Shown here: one piece after another, positions 41,454-41,866 of the stretch
Numbering within the stretch: position 1 is the first letter of the stretch
Layout: the number at the start of each line of letters is the position of its first letter
From: an uncultured Negativibacillus sp.
GTDB lineage: Bacteria > Bacillota > Clostridia > Oscillospirales > Ruminococcaceae
Length of the DNA: 41,866 nucleotides
Reading direction: 5' to 3'
Assembly: GCF_944388365.1 (NCBI RefSeq)
Contig: NZ_CALXIN010000012.1
Coordinates: 1 to 41,866, forward strand
The notes under the pieces: model-generated
Database searches by the model: none
Told to the model about the DNA's origin: nothing
Seen by the model: the letters and a program-made list of their open reading frames with translations, nothing else
Program-made: the position numbers and the translations under genes

Positions 41454-41866
41454 TCAGGATTTTCCATGCTTCTGATAGACCTGGTAGGAATAAATCACGC
41501 AGAAAACAGTATCCAACAAAATCAGCACAATCATCAAAATGCTTTGGTAGGTTGGATTGGAAATGAGGATGCTCCCCAACACAATCAAACAGCCGGTGAT
41601 AACAAAGCTCAACCCGCCAAACCGCTGGGAAAGATTCCAGCAGGTGTCGTTTGCCATGCTCCATTTGGTGCGCAATCCGAACACACCGTTTCGTTTGACC
41701 TTCGGCATGACATTGCCCAATGGGATGAGTGACAGTCCGATCAAAAGATTGGTGATGCGCATAATCGCTTCTCCTGGAACAGCCATCCGGTCCACCCAAG
41801 CAAAGGAGGTGTACAGCATCACAAAAAAGATTCCGTTAAAGATTGCCAGCATTGCACATCCGGCGA
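41454..41866 (-). CDS. SdpI family membrane protein, partial
   Basis: The visible 137 codons encode several membrane helices and the SdpI signature GNVMPKVKRNGVFGLRTKWS followed by MANDTCWNLSQRFGG. SdpI gives immunity to the SdpC toxin in Bacillus; most homologues are of unknown role. The frame stays open to the right edge, and SdpI proteins usually have about 200 residues and six helices, so the N-terminal part is missing. No sdpC or sdpR homologue is visible nearby. Confidence 0.85.
   Translation of the reverse strand, partial: AGCAMLAIFNGIFFVMLYTSFAWVDRMAVPGEAIMRITNLLIGLSLIPLGNVMPKVKRNGVFGLRTKWSMANDTCWNLSQRFGGLSFVITGCLIVLGSILISNPTYQSILMIVLILLDTVFCVIYSYQVYQKHGKS

Noticed and set aside
1..41866. 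CRISPR array, prophage, transposase or complete toxin-antitoxin pair
   Set aside because: I found no evenly spaced direct repeats with unique spacers, no integrase or transposase frame and no toxin next to the small ribbon-helix-helix-like gene.

Overview
The window looks like chromosomal DNA of a low-to-mid GC, anaerobic Clostridia-class Firmicute, probably an Oscillospiraceae/Ruminococcaceae-type gut bacterium. Evidence: two T-box leaders, an FMN riboswitch, a Prp protease gene between the L21 and L27 genes, an L27 with a cleavable N-terminus, Mini-RNase III, a reverse rubrerythrin, a YmfF/YmfH M16 pair, strong AGGAGG-type ribosome binding sites and many TTG(A/C)AA-17 bp-TATGGTAnnnT promoters. 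The species assignment is inference only.

Layout. 1-430: two strong tandem promoters point left out of the window (the arrangement of a stable-RNA operon), then the metA promoter. 0.4-4.6 kb: metA, a PHP phosphoesterase, an alpha/beta hydrolase, an exported membrane protein between two identical terminators, a gene remnant and a HIT protein. 5.1-10.2 kb (minus): a TtcA-like thiolase and ruvX; map; then a cysteine T-box driving an S51 peptidase and cysS. 10.2-15.9 kb (minus): recA-recX-rimO-pgsA and a GNAT gene, then a small ribbon-helix-helix-like protein and a DUF436 protein. 16.0-17.9 kb: an array of palindromes, then serS behind a serine T-box. 18.0-24.4 kb: a cell-envelope region with DUF3795, an exported coiled-coil protein, a PdaB-like deacetylase, an acidic lipoprotein, an LCP-like protein, a flavin reductase, DedA and PAP2. 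24.5-28.3 kb: FMN riboswitch-ribU, a CPA1 antiporter, an ArsC/Spx-like protein and a reverse rubrerythrin. 28.6-39 kb: a 45-codon small ORF, then minus-strand housekeeping genes: yitT, mrnC, obg, an MFS transporter, rplU-prp-rpmA, and the inactive M16-active M16-lgt-folD operon.

39.09-39.92 kb has no credible protein gene. It carries a minus-strand promoter, a terminator and many short- and long-range inverted repeats, and is my best candidate for an undescribed or unannotated large structured non-coding RNA. It is followed by a DUF1292 gene, 6S RNA, tcdA and a partial SdpI-family gene running off the right edge.

Most genes are ordinary core functions. The unusual content is in RNA and intergenic structure: the large RNA candidate, two copies of a palindromic element that abut the stop codons of ttcA and serS, the S51 peptidase inside the cysteine T-box operon, and the Ala/Glu-rich tail on Lgt.
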